NCBI GenBank assembly: GCA_030040825.1
Contig: JASHSY010000024.1
Coordinates: 1 to 18,193, forward strand
Length of the DNA: 18,193 bases
Origin: Xanthobacteraceae bacterium
GTDB lineage: Bacteria > Pseudomonadota > Alphaproteobacteria > Rhizobiales > Xanthobacteraceae
Direction of reading: 5' to 3'
A program made the translations under genes and the position numbers. The notes under the pieces were generated by a model. It had not been told where the DNA came from, did no database searches, and worked only from the letters and a program-made list of their open reading frames with translations. Of this stretch, positions 7,494-15,024 are shown piece after piece. Position 1 is the first letter of the stretch. Every line of letters starts with the position of its first letter.

Positions 7494-7621
7494 CTTGAGG
7501 TGCGAGCCACACGCGCGTTCATGCGCGCCTTCGGCGCGCTACGGAGAGCCTCGAAGGCGACGACGCAGGGGCCAGCGTTAGCATCCTTCGAGGCCCGCGC
7601 TGCGCGCATATCTCAGGATGA
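7490..7621. repeat. 132 bp imperfect palindromic intergenic repeat
   Basis: The element is bounded by TCATCTTGAG (7490-7499) and CTCAGGATGA (7612-7621), which are inverted repeats with one mismatch. Inside, GCCTCGAAGG (7548-7557) is close to an inverted copy of CCTTCGAGGC (7585-7594). There is also a perfect GC hairpin, GCGCGCC/GGCGCGC (7523-7539), with a 3-base loop. The outer TCATCCTGAG-type ends and the CCTTCGAGGC core look like the dispersed palindromic repeats found between genes in Bradyrhizobium and Rhodopseudomonas; that resemblance is from memory. It sits between fda and the ThiE-like gene, and its left end contains that gene's start codon. It could act as a transcript-processing or attenuating structure. 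Confidence 0.6.
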
Positions 7622-7645
7622 TGGTTTGGGTAGTCCGCCGTGACT

Positions 7646-7666
7646 CCTCCGTTCGCACGAAGGAGG
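7646..7666 (-). terminator. hairpin just after fda
   Basis: CCTCC (7646-7650) plus TTC (7652-7654) pairs with GAA plus GGAGG (7659-7666), giving an 8 bp stem with one bulged base. It begins 7 bases beyond the fda stop codon. No T-tract follows on the minus strand, so it may stabilise the transcript end rather than terminate transcription. Confidence 0.3.
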
Positions 7667-7673
7667 GTGGGGC

Positions 7674-8699
7674 TCACGCAGCCTTCTGTTCGAGGTCGGC
7701 TTTCCATTTCCCCCGCGCGGCAAGTCCGTTCATTCGGGCACGATGGCTGAAGGCGAGCTGCGCGGCGGCAACGTTCTCCGGCTTGCCTAACCAGGTTTTC
7801 TGCGGCGCGGCCTGCAACGCGCGCCCGTAGGAAAAAGTCACGTGCCAGGGAAGCGGCCCGGTTTTGTTGATGGCGTCCAGGTTGGCGGTCGCTTCCTCGT
7901 CGGACTGTCCGCCGGATAAAAAGGCGATGCCGGGCACCGCGGCGGGGACGCAGGCCTTGAGGATCCGGACGGTCTTCTCGGCGACCTCCTCGACCGAGGC
8001 GGTCTTGCCCGATTTCTTGCCGGGCACAATCATGTTCGGCTTGAGCACCATGCCTTCGAGCGGTACGCGCTGATAGAACAATTGCTCGAACACGGTCTTG
8101 AGCACGAGTTCGGTTACGAGAGCGCAGCGATCGATAGTGTGATCGCCGTCCATCAGGACCTCCGGTTCGACAATCGGAACGATGTCTTCGTCCTGGCAAA
8201 GCGCGGCGTAGCGCGCGAGCGCGTGCGCGTTGGCAAACACGCAGCCGTAGCTCGGGATGCCGGGACCGATATCGATCACCGCGCGCCACTTGGCGAATTT
8301 GGCGCCGAGATTGCGGTACTCCACCAGCCGCTCGCGCAGGCCATCCAGGCCCTCGGTGACGACTTCGCCCGGGGCGAATGGCAGCGGCTGAGTTCCCTTG
8401 TCGACCTTGATGCCGGCAAGCGCGCCGGATTGTGCGATCACTTTGACGAGCGGCGTGCCGTCTTTGGCGTTCTGGCGGATGGTCTCGTCGTAGAGGATGA
8501 CCCCGGAAATATACTTGGACATCGACTCGCTGGCGCGGAACATCATTTCGCGGTAATCGCGCCGCGCGATCGGCGTCGATTCAATCCCGAGGGCGTCGAA
8601 GCGCTTCTTGAGCGTTCCCGTCGATTCGTCGGCGGCGAGAATGCCGCGGCCGGGAGCGACCATGGCTTCCGCCACTTTGTTCAAGTCGTTGAGGTTCAT
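7674..8699 (-). CDS. fda: class I fructose-bisphosphate aldolase
   Basis: This 341-residue enzyme cleaves fructose-1,6-bisphosphate to glyceraldehyde-3-phosphate and dihydroxyacetone phosphate, and also works in reverse for gluconeogenesis and the Calvin cycle. It is the metal-independent, animal-like class I type. The Schiff-base lysine is Lys220 in GMVLKPNMIVPG. Other active-site parts are AADEST (Asp24), GIKVDKG (Lys98), VEPE (Glu178) and the phosphate-binding LSGGQSDEEA (about 261-270). The length is normal for the family. A strong GGAGGG ribosome-binding site precedes the ATG. It lies downstream of pgk, about 80 bases away, as the last gene of the tkt-gap-pgk-fda block. Confidence 0.96.
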   Translation of the reverse strand: MNLNDLNKVAEAMVAPGRGILAADESTGTLKKRFDALGIESTPIARRDYREMMFRASESMSKYISGVILYDETIRQNAKDGTPLVKVIAQSGALAGIKVDKGTQPLPFAPGEVVTEGLDGLRERLVEYRNLGAKFAKWRAVIDIGPGIPSYGCVFANAHALARYAALCQDEDIVPIVEPEVLMDGDHTIDRCALVTELVLKTVFEQLFYQRVPLEGMVLKPNMIVPGKKSGKTASVEEVAEKTVRILKACVPAAVPGIAFLSGGQSDEEATANLDAINKTGPLPWHVTFSYGRALQAAPQKTWLGKPENVAAAQLAFSHRARMNGLAARGKWKADLEQKAA

Positions 8700-8736
8700 C
8701 GTGCCCTCCTCGATCTGGTCATGTGAGTTCGGTCTT

Positions 8737-8756
8737 GGCCGACATTAATACCGGCC
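8737..8756. other. inverted repeat in the pgk-fda gap
   Basis: GGCCGA (8737-8742) and CCGGCC (8751-8756) form a 6 bp stem (one G-U pair) around an 8-base AT-rich loop. It lies about 38 bases upstream of the fda start. It could be an RNA hairpin in the fda leader or an operator. No T-tract supports termination. Confidence 0.3.
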
Positions 8757-8766
8757 CAGCAAGACT

Positions 8767-8796
8767 CAAAACCCCCGCATCACCGGGGAAGCGGGG
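8767..8796 (-). terminator. possible terminator overlapping the end of pgk
   Basis: On the minus strand CCCCGC (8791-8796, inside the last pgk codons) pairs with GCGGGG (8773-8778). It is followed directly by GTTTTG (8766-8772), resembling an intrinsic terminator. The loop is 12 bases. If active it would lower expression of fda relative to pgk, so fda may have its own promoter. Confidence 0.4.
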
Positions 8797-9982
8797 ATAA
8801 TTTCAGCACCTCGACGCCCGGAAGCGTTTTGCCCTCGAGCCATTCGAGAAAGGCGCCGCCGGCCGTGGAGGCGTAGGTAAGGCGGTCGATGACGCCGGCG
8901 ACATTGAGCGCCGCCAAGGTATCGCCCCCGCCGGCAATGCTGACAAGCTTGCCGGCAGCCGTGAGTTCCGCCGCTGCCTCGGCCACTTCGACGGTGCCGT
9001 TGTCGAATGGTTCATGCTCGAAGGCGCCGAACGGGCCGTTCCAGACCAGTGTTTTGGAACGGGCCAGAACCGAAATCACCCGTTCGATGGAGCGCGGTCC
9101 GATGTCGAGGATCATATCGGAGGAACCAACTCCGTCGACCGGGACAACCCGCGAGGCGACATGCGCGGCGAGCTTCGACGCCACCACGGCATCGACCGGC
9201 AGTACGATCTCGCGTCCGAGCGACTTTGCCTTGGCCAGAATATCCCGCGCGGTCGGTATTAGGTCGTTTTCGCACAGCGACTTGCCGACGGCGTTGCCTT
9301 GCGCCGCCAGGAAGGTGTTTGCCATGCCGCCGCCGATGATCAATGTCTCGACTTTCGTCAAAAGATTGCCGAGCAGATCGAGCTTGGTGGAGATTTTGGC
9401 GCCGCCGACGATCGCGGCCACCGGCCGTGTCGGCGCATGCAGCGCCTTCTCCAGCGCTTCGAGCTCGGCTTGCATGGCGCGGCCGGCATACGTCGGGAGC
9501 TTATGGCCTAAGCCCTCGGTCGAGGCGTTAGCCCGGTGCGCGACCGAGAAGGCGTCGTTGACGTAGAGATCGCCCAGCCGGGCAAGCTTGCCGGCGAATC
9601 CGGCGTCGTTCGTTTCTTCTTCGGAATGGAAGCGGGTGTTCTCCAGACACAAAATGTCGCCCGGCTTCATGGCGGCAACGGCGCGTTCGGCGACATCGCC
9701 GACGCAATCCTCAGCGAAGGCGACCGGCCGGCCGATAACGCCCGCGGCTGCGGCGGCTACGCGCTTGAGCGACGCCTGCGGGTCGTGGCCCTTGGGCCGG
9801 CCGAAATGTGACAGCAGGATCACCTTGCCGCCACGGCCGGCGATCTCTCGAATGGTCGGCGCCGCGCGCTCGATCCGCGTCGCGTCGGCGAGGTCGCCGT
9901 CGTTCATCGGCACGTTCAGGTCGACGCGCACCAGCACGCGCTTGCCCGTCACATCGGCGTCGTCGAGGGTACGGAACAACAT
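8780..9982 (-). CDS. pgk: phosphoglycerate kinase
   Basis: A 400-residue cytoplasmic enzyme that transfers phosphate between 1,3-bisphosphoglycerate and ADP, in glycolysis and, in reverse, in the Calvin cycle and gluconeogenesis. The N-terminal substrate domain shows RVDLNVPM (about residues 19-26), the basic-patch loop LSHFGRPKG (about 57-65) and the arginine in LENTRFHSEE. The nucleotide domain has the IVGGAKISTKLDLLGNL stretch and the GGGDTLAAL phosphate loop. Length and motifs are all normal. The start is 25 bases after the gap stop codon, in the usual gap-pgk order. The region before the ATG lacks a clear Shine-Dalgarno sequence, so translation may depend on coupling to gap. Confidence 0.97.
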   Translation of the reverse strand: MLFRTLDDADVTGKRVLVRVDLNVPMNDGDLADATRIERAAPTIREIAGRGGKVILLSHFGRPKGHDPQASLKRVAAAAAGVIGRPVAFAEDCVGDVAERAVAAMKPGDILCLENTRFHSEEETNDAGFAGKLARLGDLYVNDAFSVAHRANASTEGLGHKLPTYAGRAMQAELEALEKALHAPTRPVAAIVGGAKISTKLDLLGNLLTKVETLIIGGGMANTFLAAQGNAVGKSLCENDLIPTARDILAKAKSLGREIVLPVDAVVASKLAAHVASRVVPVDGVGSSDMILDIGPRSIERVISVLARSKTLVWNGPFGAFEHEPFDNGTVEVAEAAAELTAAGKLVSIAGGGDTLAALNVAGVIDRLTYASTAGGAFLEWLEGKTLPGVEVLKLSPLPR

Positions 9983-10007
9983 ATTCGAAACAAACTGCCC
10001 AGCGCGG

Positions 10008-11015
10008 TCAGATCAGCTTGCTCATCGCCACCGCGGTGTCGACCATGCGGTTGGAGAAGCCCCACTCGTTATCGTACCACGACATCACGCGTACCAGGGT
10101 GCCGTCCATGACTTTGGTCTGGTCCATGTGAAAAACCGCCGAGTGCGGGTCGTGGTTGAAATCGCTGGAAACGTTGGGGACGTCGGTAAAGCCGAGGATG
10201 CCCTTGAGCTGCTGCTCGGCGGCGCGCCGCACCGCGGCGTTGATCTCGTCCTTCGTGGTCGCCCGTTTGGCGACGAACTTGAAGTCGACCACCGACACAT
10301 TCGCCGTCGGCACGCGGATGGCGACGCCGTCCAGCCGTCCGGCCAATTCCGGCAGCACCAGCCCAACCGCTTTTGCCGCCCCAGTCGAGGTCGGGATCAT
10401 GTTCAGCGCGGCCGCGCGTGCCCGGTAAAGGTCCTTGTGCACCTGATCCAGCGTCGGTTGATCGTTGGTGTAGGAGTGCACCGTTGTCATGAAGCCCTTG
10501 TCGATGCCGACGGTGTCGTTGAGCACCTTGACGACCGGCGTCATGCAATTGGTCGTGCAGGAGGCGTTGGAGACCACCGTATGGGCCTTGGTCAGCTTGT
10601 CGTGGTTGACGCCGTAGACGACGGTGAGATCGACGCCCTCTGCTGGCGCTGAGATCAGCACGCGCTTGGCGCCAGCATCAAGATGTACAGCGGCCTTGTC
10701 CTTCGAGGCGAAGATGCCGGTGCATTCGAGAGCGATGTCGACACCGATCTCCTTCCAGGGCAACTGCGCCGGGTCCTTGACTGCCGTCACCTTGATCGCG
10801 CCATTACCGCAATTAATGGTGTCGCCTTTGACCGTCACCTCGCCGGGAAAACGGCCATGCACGGAATCGAAGCGCAAAAGGTGCGCGTTGGTTTCTACCG
10901 GCGCGAGATCGTTGATCGCGACAACGTCGAAATCCCGGCGTCCCCCCTCGATCGCCGCCCGCAAGATGTTGCGGCCAATGCGGCCAAACCCGTTAATAGC
11001 TACACGAACCGACAT
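10008..11015 (-). CDS. gap: glyceraldehyde-3-phosphate dehydrogenase, type I
   Basis: A 335-residue enzyme interconverting glyceraldehyde-3-phosphate and 1,3-bisphosphoglycerate. The N-terminal Rossmann motif is INGFGRIGR (residues 7-15). Asp36 in AINDL is the residue that usually favours NAD over NADP. The catalytic cysteine is Cys153 in the SNASCTTNCMTP motif, and His180 is the general base. The C-terminal SWYDNEWGFSNRMVD is complete. An AGAGG ribosome-binding site lies just before the ATG. It follows tkt across 182 bases, which is long for one operon and may hold its own promoter, and precedes pgk. Cofactor preference is inferred only from Asp36. Confidence 0.97.
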   Translation of the reverse strand: MSVRVAINGFGRIGRNILRAAIEGGRRDFDVVAINDLAPVETNAHLLRFDSVHGRFPGEVTVKGDTINCGNGAIKVTAVKDPAQLPWKEIGVDIALECTGIFASKDKAAVHLDAGAKRVLISAPAEGVDLTVVYGVNHDKLTKAHTVVSNASCTTNCMTPVVKVLNDTVGIDKGFMTTVHSYTNDQPTLDQVHKDLYRARAAALNMIPTSTGAAKAVGLVLPELAGRLDGVAIRVPTANVSVVDFKFVAKRATTKDEINAAVRRAAEQQLKGILGFTDVPNVSSDFNHDPHSAVFHMDQTKVMDGTLVRVMSWYDNEWGFSNRMVDTAVAMSKLI

Positions 11016-11197
11016 TTTTCCTCTCGCTTTCGTCGTGAAAGTCCACCCAGCATCAAAATTCCTAAACCACTCGAACTATACTTAAAGATGTGATGTTCGA
11101 CTGTAAATGATCAATAGCTTCGGATGGCTGCTTGGGGCTTAGTCCATCCCAATCCATCGTTTTTTGTCAGCATCCATTCGCGCTTTTTTCTTTGCAG
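11016..11197. other. 182 bp tkt-gap intergenic region
   Basis: This stretch is clearly richer in A and T than its neighbours. It contains TATAGT (11075-11080, minus strand), which would suit a -10 box for gap, but no convincing -35 box at the right distance. It also contains TTGATC (11109-11114, minus strand) without a matching -10. An inverted repeat, GGATGG/CCATCC, lies around 11122-11149. It may hold the gap promoter and the end of the tkt transcript. I see no small gene or RNA that I can support. Confidence 0.35.
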
Positions 11198-13267
11198 TTA
11201 GCCGCCCAAGCGCGCCAGCGCCGCCTCGGCCACATTCTCGGGCGTAATGCCAAAGTGTTGATAAAGCTCCTTGTACGGCGCGCTGGCGCCAAACCCGGTC
11301 ATCCCGACAAACGTTCCGGCCGAACCGATTATCGCGTCCCAGCCCTGGCGGATGCCGGCTTCGACAGCGACGTTGACCTGCGCTCGGCCGACGATCGCTT
11401 CACGTTCTTTCTCTGGCGCGGCGAGGAAAAGCTCGAAGCTGGGTACCGACACGACCCGTGCCGCGATCTTGCGCGCCGCGAGGAGTTTCTGCGCGGCGAC
11501 CGCAATGGCGACTTCCGATCCGGAGGCGAACAGCGACACGCGCGCCATGTCGCCGCCGTCGGCCGCGACTAGCTCGTAAGCCCCGTGCACGCAGCGGTTG
11601 GTCGAGTCAAAGCCCAGCCGCAACTGCGGCACATTCTGGCGTGTCAAGGCAAGCACGCTCGGTCCATGCCGGTCTTCCAGCGCGAGCTGCCAGCATTCGA
11701 TCGTCTCGACCGCATCGCAGGGCCGGAAAACCTTGAGATTCGGGATCGCGCGCAAGGCGGCAAGCTGCTCGACCGGTTGGTGGGTCGGCCCATCTTCGCC
11801 GAGCCCGATCGAGTCATGCGTCATGACATGGATCACGCCCTTGCCCATCAGCGCGGCTAGCCGAATGGCGGGCCGGCAATAATCGGAGAAGACCAGGAAT
11901 GTGCCGGAGTAGGGAATGATGCCGCCGTGCAGCGCCATACCATTCATGGCTGCCGCCATGCCGTGCTCGCGCACGCCATAATGGATGAAGCGGCCGGAAT
12001 AATCCGCCGCGCTCATCGCCTTCATCGCCTTGGTGCGCGTATTGTTGGAGCCGGTAAGATCGGCCGAGCCACCGATCATCTCCGGCAACGCACCGGCCAG
12101 TTCTTCGAGCGCGAATTCGGAAGCCGAGCGGGTAGCGATCTCCTTTGGCGCCTCGGCGAGCTTTTGCTTCACCGACGTGACGGCGGCCGCAAACTCCTCC
12201 GCCGGCAGCGCTCCGCGCATACGGCGCTCGAATTCGGTGCGTTTATGCGCGTCAAGAGCGGCGAGGCGCGCTTCCCACGCCAGCCGCTCCGGGCGGCCGC
12301 GCGCGCCGGCGGTGCGCCACTGCGATAGAATGTCGGCAGGGATTTCGAATGGCGGCGAAGTCCAGCCAAGCTTTTTGCGCGCTGCTGCGACCTCGTCGGG
12401 GCCGAGCGCCGCGCCATGCACCTTTGCGGTGCCGCCTTTGTTGGGCGCGCCGAAGCCGATGGTAGTCCGGCAGGCGATCAGCGACGGCCGATCCGATTTC
12501 TTCGCGGCCTCAAGTGCAGCCGCGATTGCCGCCGGATCGTGGCCGTCGATCCGCGTCGCCGCCCACCCGGCGGATTCGAAACGCTTGACTTGATCGACTG
12601 AGTCGGCAAGCGCAAGCGGGCCGTCGATCGAGATGCCGTTGTCGTCGAACAGCACGACGAGCTTTTTCAATTTCAGATGCCCGGCCAGCGCGATCGCTTC
12701 CTGGCTGATGCCTTCCATCAAGTCGCCGTCAGAGGCGAGTACGTAGATCGCGTGATCGACGATGTCGCCGCCGAACACGGCGGCCAGATGCCGCTCGGCG
12801 ATCGCCATGCCGACGGCATTGGCAATTCCTTGCCCAAGCGGTCCGGTCGTGGTCTCGATACCGGGTGTGTGATCGTATTCCGGATGACCGGGGGTGAGCG
12901 AACCCATCTGCCGGAACCGCCGGATTTCAGCGATCGTCATCTTCTCGTAGCCGAGCAGATGCAACAGCGCGTACAGCAGCATCGAACCGTGGCCGGCCGA
13001 AAGCACAAAGCGGTCACGGTCGGGCCACGCCGGATCGGCTGGGTCGAATTTGAGGAACCGCGCGAACAAAACCGTCGCGATGTCGGCGGCGCCCATCGGC
13101 AAGCCGGGATGTCCCGATTTCGCCTGCTCGACCGCATCCATGGCAAGCGCACGGATGGCATTGGCCATGCGGTCATGGTCGATGCGCGCGCTCGCAGCTG
13201 CGCCCGTCGAAGGAAAACGTTGATCCTGGGCGAGATTTGCACTCGCCGCGGCAAAACGGTCCGGCAT
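11198..13267 (-). CDS. tkt: transketolase
   Basis: Transketolase moves two-carbon units between sugar phosphates using thiamine diphosphate, in the pentose phosphate pathway and Calvin cycle. Motifs present are the SGHPGLPMGAAD, SAGHGSMLLYALL and ETTTGPLGQGIANAVGMA stretches, the diphosphate/metal motif SDGDLMEG, and in the pyrimidine domain GLGEDGPTHQPVEQLAALR. From the start chosen (13267) it is 689 residues. Recognisable family sequence begins at MANAIRALAMDAVEQ, with a Met at 13168. The extra 33 residues are low-complexity and unsupported, and no candidate start has a good ribosome-binding site. The reading frame stays open to 13657, but that part runs antisense to the DUF4164 gene and upstream of a likely promoter at 13333-13360, so it is not coding. 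The gene heads the minus-strand tkt-gap-pgk-fda block. Confidence 0.93.
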   Translation of the reverse strand: MPDRFAAASANLAQDQRFPSTGAAASARIDHDRMANAIRALAMDAVEQAKSGHPGLPMGAADIATVLFARFLKFDPADPAWPDRDRFVLSAGHGSMLLYALLHLLGYEKMTIAEIRRFRQMGSLTPGHPEYDHTPGIETTTGPLGQGIANAVGMAIAERHLAAVFGGDIVDHAIYVLASDGDLMEGISQEAIALAGHLKLKKLVVLFDDNGISIDGPLALADSVDQVKRFESAGWAATRIDGHDPAAIAAALEAAKKSDRPSLIACRTTIGFGAPNKGGTAKVHGAALGPDEVAAARKKLGWTSPPFEIPADILSQWRTAGARGRPERLAWEARLAALDAHKRTEFERRMRGALPAEEFAAAVTSVKQKLAEAPKEIATRSASEFALEELAGALPEMIGGSADLTGSNNTRTKAMKAMSAADYSGRFIHYGVREHGMAAAMNGMALHGGIIPYSGTFLVFSDYCRPAIRLAALMGKGVIHVMTHDSIGLGEDGPTHQPVEQLAALRAIPNLKVFRPCDAVETIECWQLALEDRHGPSVLALTRQNVPQLRLGFDSTNRCVHGAYELVAADGGDMARVSLFASGSEVAIAVAAQKLLAARKIAARVVSVPSFELFLAAPEKEREAIVGRAQVNVAVEAGIRQGWDAIIGSAGTFVGMTGFGASAPYKELYQHFGITPENVAEAALARLGG

Positions 13268-13332
13268 CGCCATGAAACGGGCCAAGCGCGGCGCGCGTAC
13301 ATCGCCGCTGCAATCGCAAGAATGGGCGCGCA

Positions 13333-13360
13333 CCATTAGCATGCGACAGCCTTGAGTCAA
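13333..13360 (-). promoter_or_regulatory. candidate tkt promoter
   Basis: On the minus strand TTGACT (13355-13360) is a good -35 box, followed after 16 bases by the weak -10 TAATGG (13333-13338). Transcription would start near 13327, which fits a tkt start at 13273, 13267 or 13168 but not the longer reading frame. On the plus strand TTGACG (13422-13427) could be the -35 box of the divergent DUF4164 gene, but its -10 (GTAAGG) is poor. Confidence 0.35.
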
Positions 13361-13486
13361 TTGCGTGATCGGTCGGCGGAGAGGCGTCATGCACAGCCTT
13401 CTGTGTGCGGTGCTTTGTACGTTGACGCTCTTGCTCGATACGACGTAAGGTTCTTTTGATAAATCCTTGCCGCCGCAGGATTTTCG

Positions 13487-13807
13487 ATGGGGCGGCATGG
13501 CGGCCAAATGGCCGCGATGGATGGCCGAATGGGCGACACCGACCCAGTCGAAGTTGCAGCTCGGCGCCTGACGCTCGCGCTCGACGCGCTGGAAGCGTCT
13601 GCCGAGCGACGCGGCGAGACCGATCGCAATGAAGAAGCGTTGGCAACCCAGATTCATGCGCTCGGCTCGGATCGGGCGCGGCTGGCCAGCGAGCTTGATC
13701 AGGCGACGGCGCGCGCTCGCGGACTGGAGGTTGCCAATCGGGACGCAGCGCTGCGCATCGCGCGGGCGATCGAGACAATCCGTAGCGTACTCGAGCAGAA
13801 CGATTAA
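13487..13807 (+). CDS. DUF4164 coiled-coil protein upstream of zapA
   Basis: A 106-residue, very hydrophilic and mostly helical protein: about residues 20-102 form one continuous alpha-helical coiled coil (DPVEVAARRLTLALDALE and following). This matches the short DUF4164 proteins typically encoded immediately before zapA in Hyphomicrobiales. No function is established. The place and shape suggest a cytoplasmic partner of ZapA or the division ring, which is inference. AGGA at 13477-13480 lies 6 bases before the ATG and decides this start. Homology probably begins nearer MGDTDPVEVAARRL (ATG at 13529), so the first 14 residues, rich in Gly, Met and His, may not be translated. It is divergent from tkt and 33 bases before zapA. 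Confidence 0.75.
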   Translation: MGRHGGQMAAMDGRMGDTDPVEVAARRLTLALDALEASAERRGETDRNEEALATQIHALGSDRARLASELDQATARARGLEVANRDAALRIARAIETIRSVLEQND

Positions 13808-13840
13808 GGGTAAGCTGTCGCGGAGTCAGCCGAGGGTGAG

Positions 13841-14227
13841 ATGTCCCAAGTCAACGTCACCATCAATGGACGCCAATTCCGCATGGCCTGCGAGGATGGC
13901 CAGGAAGCGCACCTGACGGAATTGGCGCAACAACTCGATCGCCGGATCGAGGGCCTGCGCGCGAAATTCGGTGAGATCGGCGATACCCGGCTGACCGTCA
14001 TGGCGGCGATTACCATTGCCGACGAACTTGGCGAGATGACGCAACGCCTCCGACGTCTGGATGAGGAGTTGGCGGCGATCAAGGGCGCACAGGCGGCGAC
14101 CGACGACCGTAACAAGAACTCGCAGGCGGCCCTCGCGGCAGCGCTCACCTCGGCCGCAGAGCGGATCGAGACCATTACCAGGAAGTTGAATAAGACCATT
14201 GGCGGCAGCAGTGTTGCGCTTGGGTGA
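13841..14227 (+). CDS. zapA: cell division protein ZapA
   Basis: A 128-residue ZapA-family protein. ZapA binds FtsZ and crosslinks its filaments in the Z ring at midcell. The N-terminal globular domain shows VNVTINGRQFRMACEDGQEAHLTELAQQLD (about residues 4-33), followed by RLTVMAAITIADEL and a long C-terminal helix (about 55-118) that forms the dimer/tetramer coiled coil. Length is slightly above E. coli ZapA (109). A GAGG ribosome-binding site lies 5 bases before the ATG. It is followed directly by 6S RNA and fthC, the classical order in proteobacteria. Confidence 0.92.
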   Translation: MSQVNVTINGRQFRMACEDGQEAHLTELAQQLDRRIEGLRAKFGEIGDTRLTVMAAITIADELGEMTQRLRRLDEELAAIKGAQAATDDRNKNSQAALAAALTSAAERIETITRKLNKTIGGSSVALG

Positions 14228-14259
14228 TGGCGTCGCTCGTGCCGCCGGACTACATTGTT

Positions 14260-14421
14260 GCCGCGGGGCTGCCTGGCACGTCAGGAGCCAAATCCCCGGG
14301 GCCTTATCGATCCTTAAGGGAACTGTCCCTGACCGGGCTCCTGGGCTCGGACATACGGTGCCCACCTACTTTCGTAGGGAACCCGGGATCGAACGCTTCA
14401 ACGGCCAGGCGGCTCCGCACT
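14260..14421 (+). ncRNA. ssrS: 6S RNA
   Basis: The roughly 160-base gap between zapA and fthC has the layout and folding of 6S RNA, which mimics an open promoter and binds the sigma70 holoenzyme. The closing stem is 15 bp: 14263-14277 pairs with 14404-14418, with only two G-U pairs (GCGGGGCTGCCTGGC with GCCAGGCGGCTCCGC). Inside, AGGAGCC (14283-14289) pairs with GGCTCCT (14336-14342), and AAGGGA with TCCCT forms an inner hairpin. The unpaired 14343-14403 side forms part of the large central bubble. A possible -10 box TACATT at 14251-14256 places the 5' end near 14262. No terminator follows, so the 3' end is probably made by processing of a transcript running into fthC. Confidence 0.85.
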
Positions 14422-14422
14422 G

Positions 14423-15022
14423 ATGTCGATCATGAATGCAACGCCGAGTACTGAAGATGCGAAAGCCGTGCTCCGTCGTGATGCCATTGCGCGTCGCGAC
14501 GCTTTGCCAGCGGTGACGCACACGACGTCGGCCGAGATCATTTCCGCTCGGCGATTTCCGCTCCCGCTGGCGCCGGGCATGATTGTTTCGGCGTTCATGC
14601 CGCTCAAGAACGAATTCGATCCGCAGCCACTGATGCGCAAACTCGCCGTCGACAGGGTGCGGTTTGCGCTTCCTGTGGTCATCGGGCGGGGCAAGCCGCT
14701 GGTCATGCGCGAATGGGCGTTCGGCGAACCGCTGGTGCAAGGGGTTTGGGGCATCCGCGAGCCCGCGCCCACTGCAGCGGCCGTTGATCCCGACATCCTC
14801 TTGGTGCCGATCGTTGCGTTCGATCGGACCGGCCATCGCGTCGGCTATGGCGCGGGCTATTACGACATGACCATCACGCAACTGCGGGCGCGAAAAGCGA
14901 TTGTGGCGGTCGGTCTGGCTTTCGCCACCCAAGAGGTTCCGGCGGTGCCGGCAACGCCCCGCGACGCGCGGCTCGACCTCGTGCTAACCGAGCGTGAGGT
15001 GATCGATTTGCGGGGCCGTTGA
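14423..15022 (+). CDS. fthC: 5-formyltetrahydrofolate cyclo-ligase
   Basis: A 199-residue cytoplasmic enzyme (YgfA/MTHFS family) that uses ATP to convert 5-formyltetrahydrofolate to 5,10-methenyltetrahydrofolate, recovering a storage form of folate. Family motifs are the N-terminal basic patch AVLRRDAIARRDAL (about residues 15-28), the substrate-binding FMPLKNEFDP and the ATP/Mg motif VAFDRTGHRVGYGAGYYD (about residues 132-149). Two in-frame ATGs (14423 and 14432) are possible; the first lies only about 2-5 bases after the 6S RNA, so the mRNA leader contains that RNA. The stop codon is 2 bases before the YmdB-family gene, indicating one operon. The zapA-ssrS-fthC order is widespread and probably ancient. 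Confidence 0.93.
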   Translation: MSIMNATPSTEDAKAVLRRDAIARRDALPAVTHTTSAEIISARRFPLPLAPGMIVSAFMPLKNEFDPQPLMRKLAVDRVRFALPVVIGRGKPLVMREWAFGEPLVQGVWGIREPAPTAAAVDPDILLVPIVAFDRTGHRVGYGAGYYDMTITQLRARKAIVAVGLAFATQEVPAVPATPRDARLDLVLTEREVIDLRGR

Positions 15023-15024
15023 GC

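Noticed and set aside
7519..8289. Long minus-strand open frame inside fda
   Set aside because: It is an Arg-rich out-of-frame reading of the aldolase gene, which has clear catalytic motifs in its own frame.
9588..10652. 354-codon plus-strand open frame across pgk and gap
   Set aside because: It spans the antisense of two certain genes and has no recognisable domain.
7674..13267. Complete Calvin-cycle (cbb) operon
   Set aside because: tkt, gap, pgk and fda are present, but no RuBisCO, phosphoribulokinase or cbbR is in the window, so autotrophy cannot be claimed.
14199..14454. Small open frames across the zapA-fthC gap
   Set aside because: They overlap the 6S RNA, whose stems explain the sequence, and have no ribosome-binding site.
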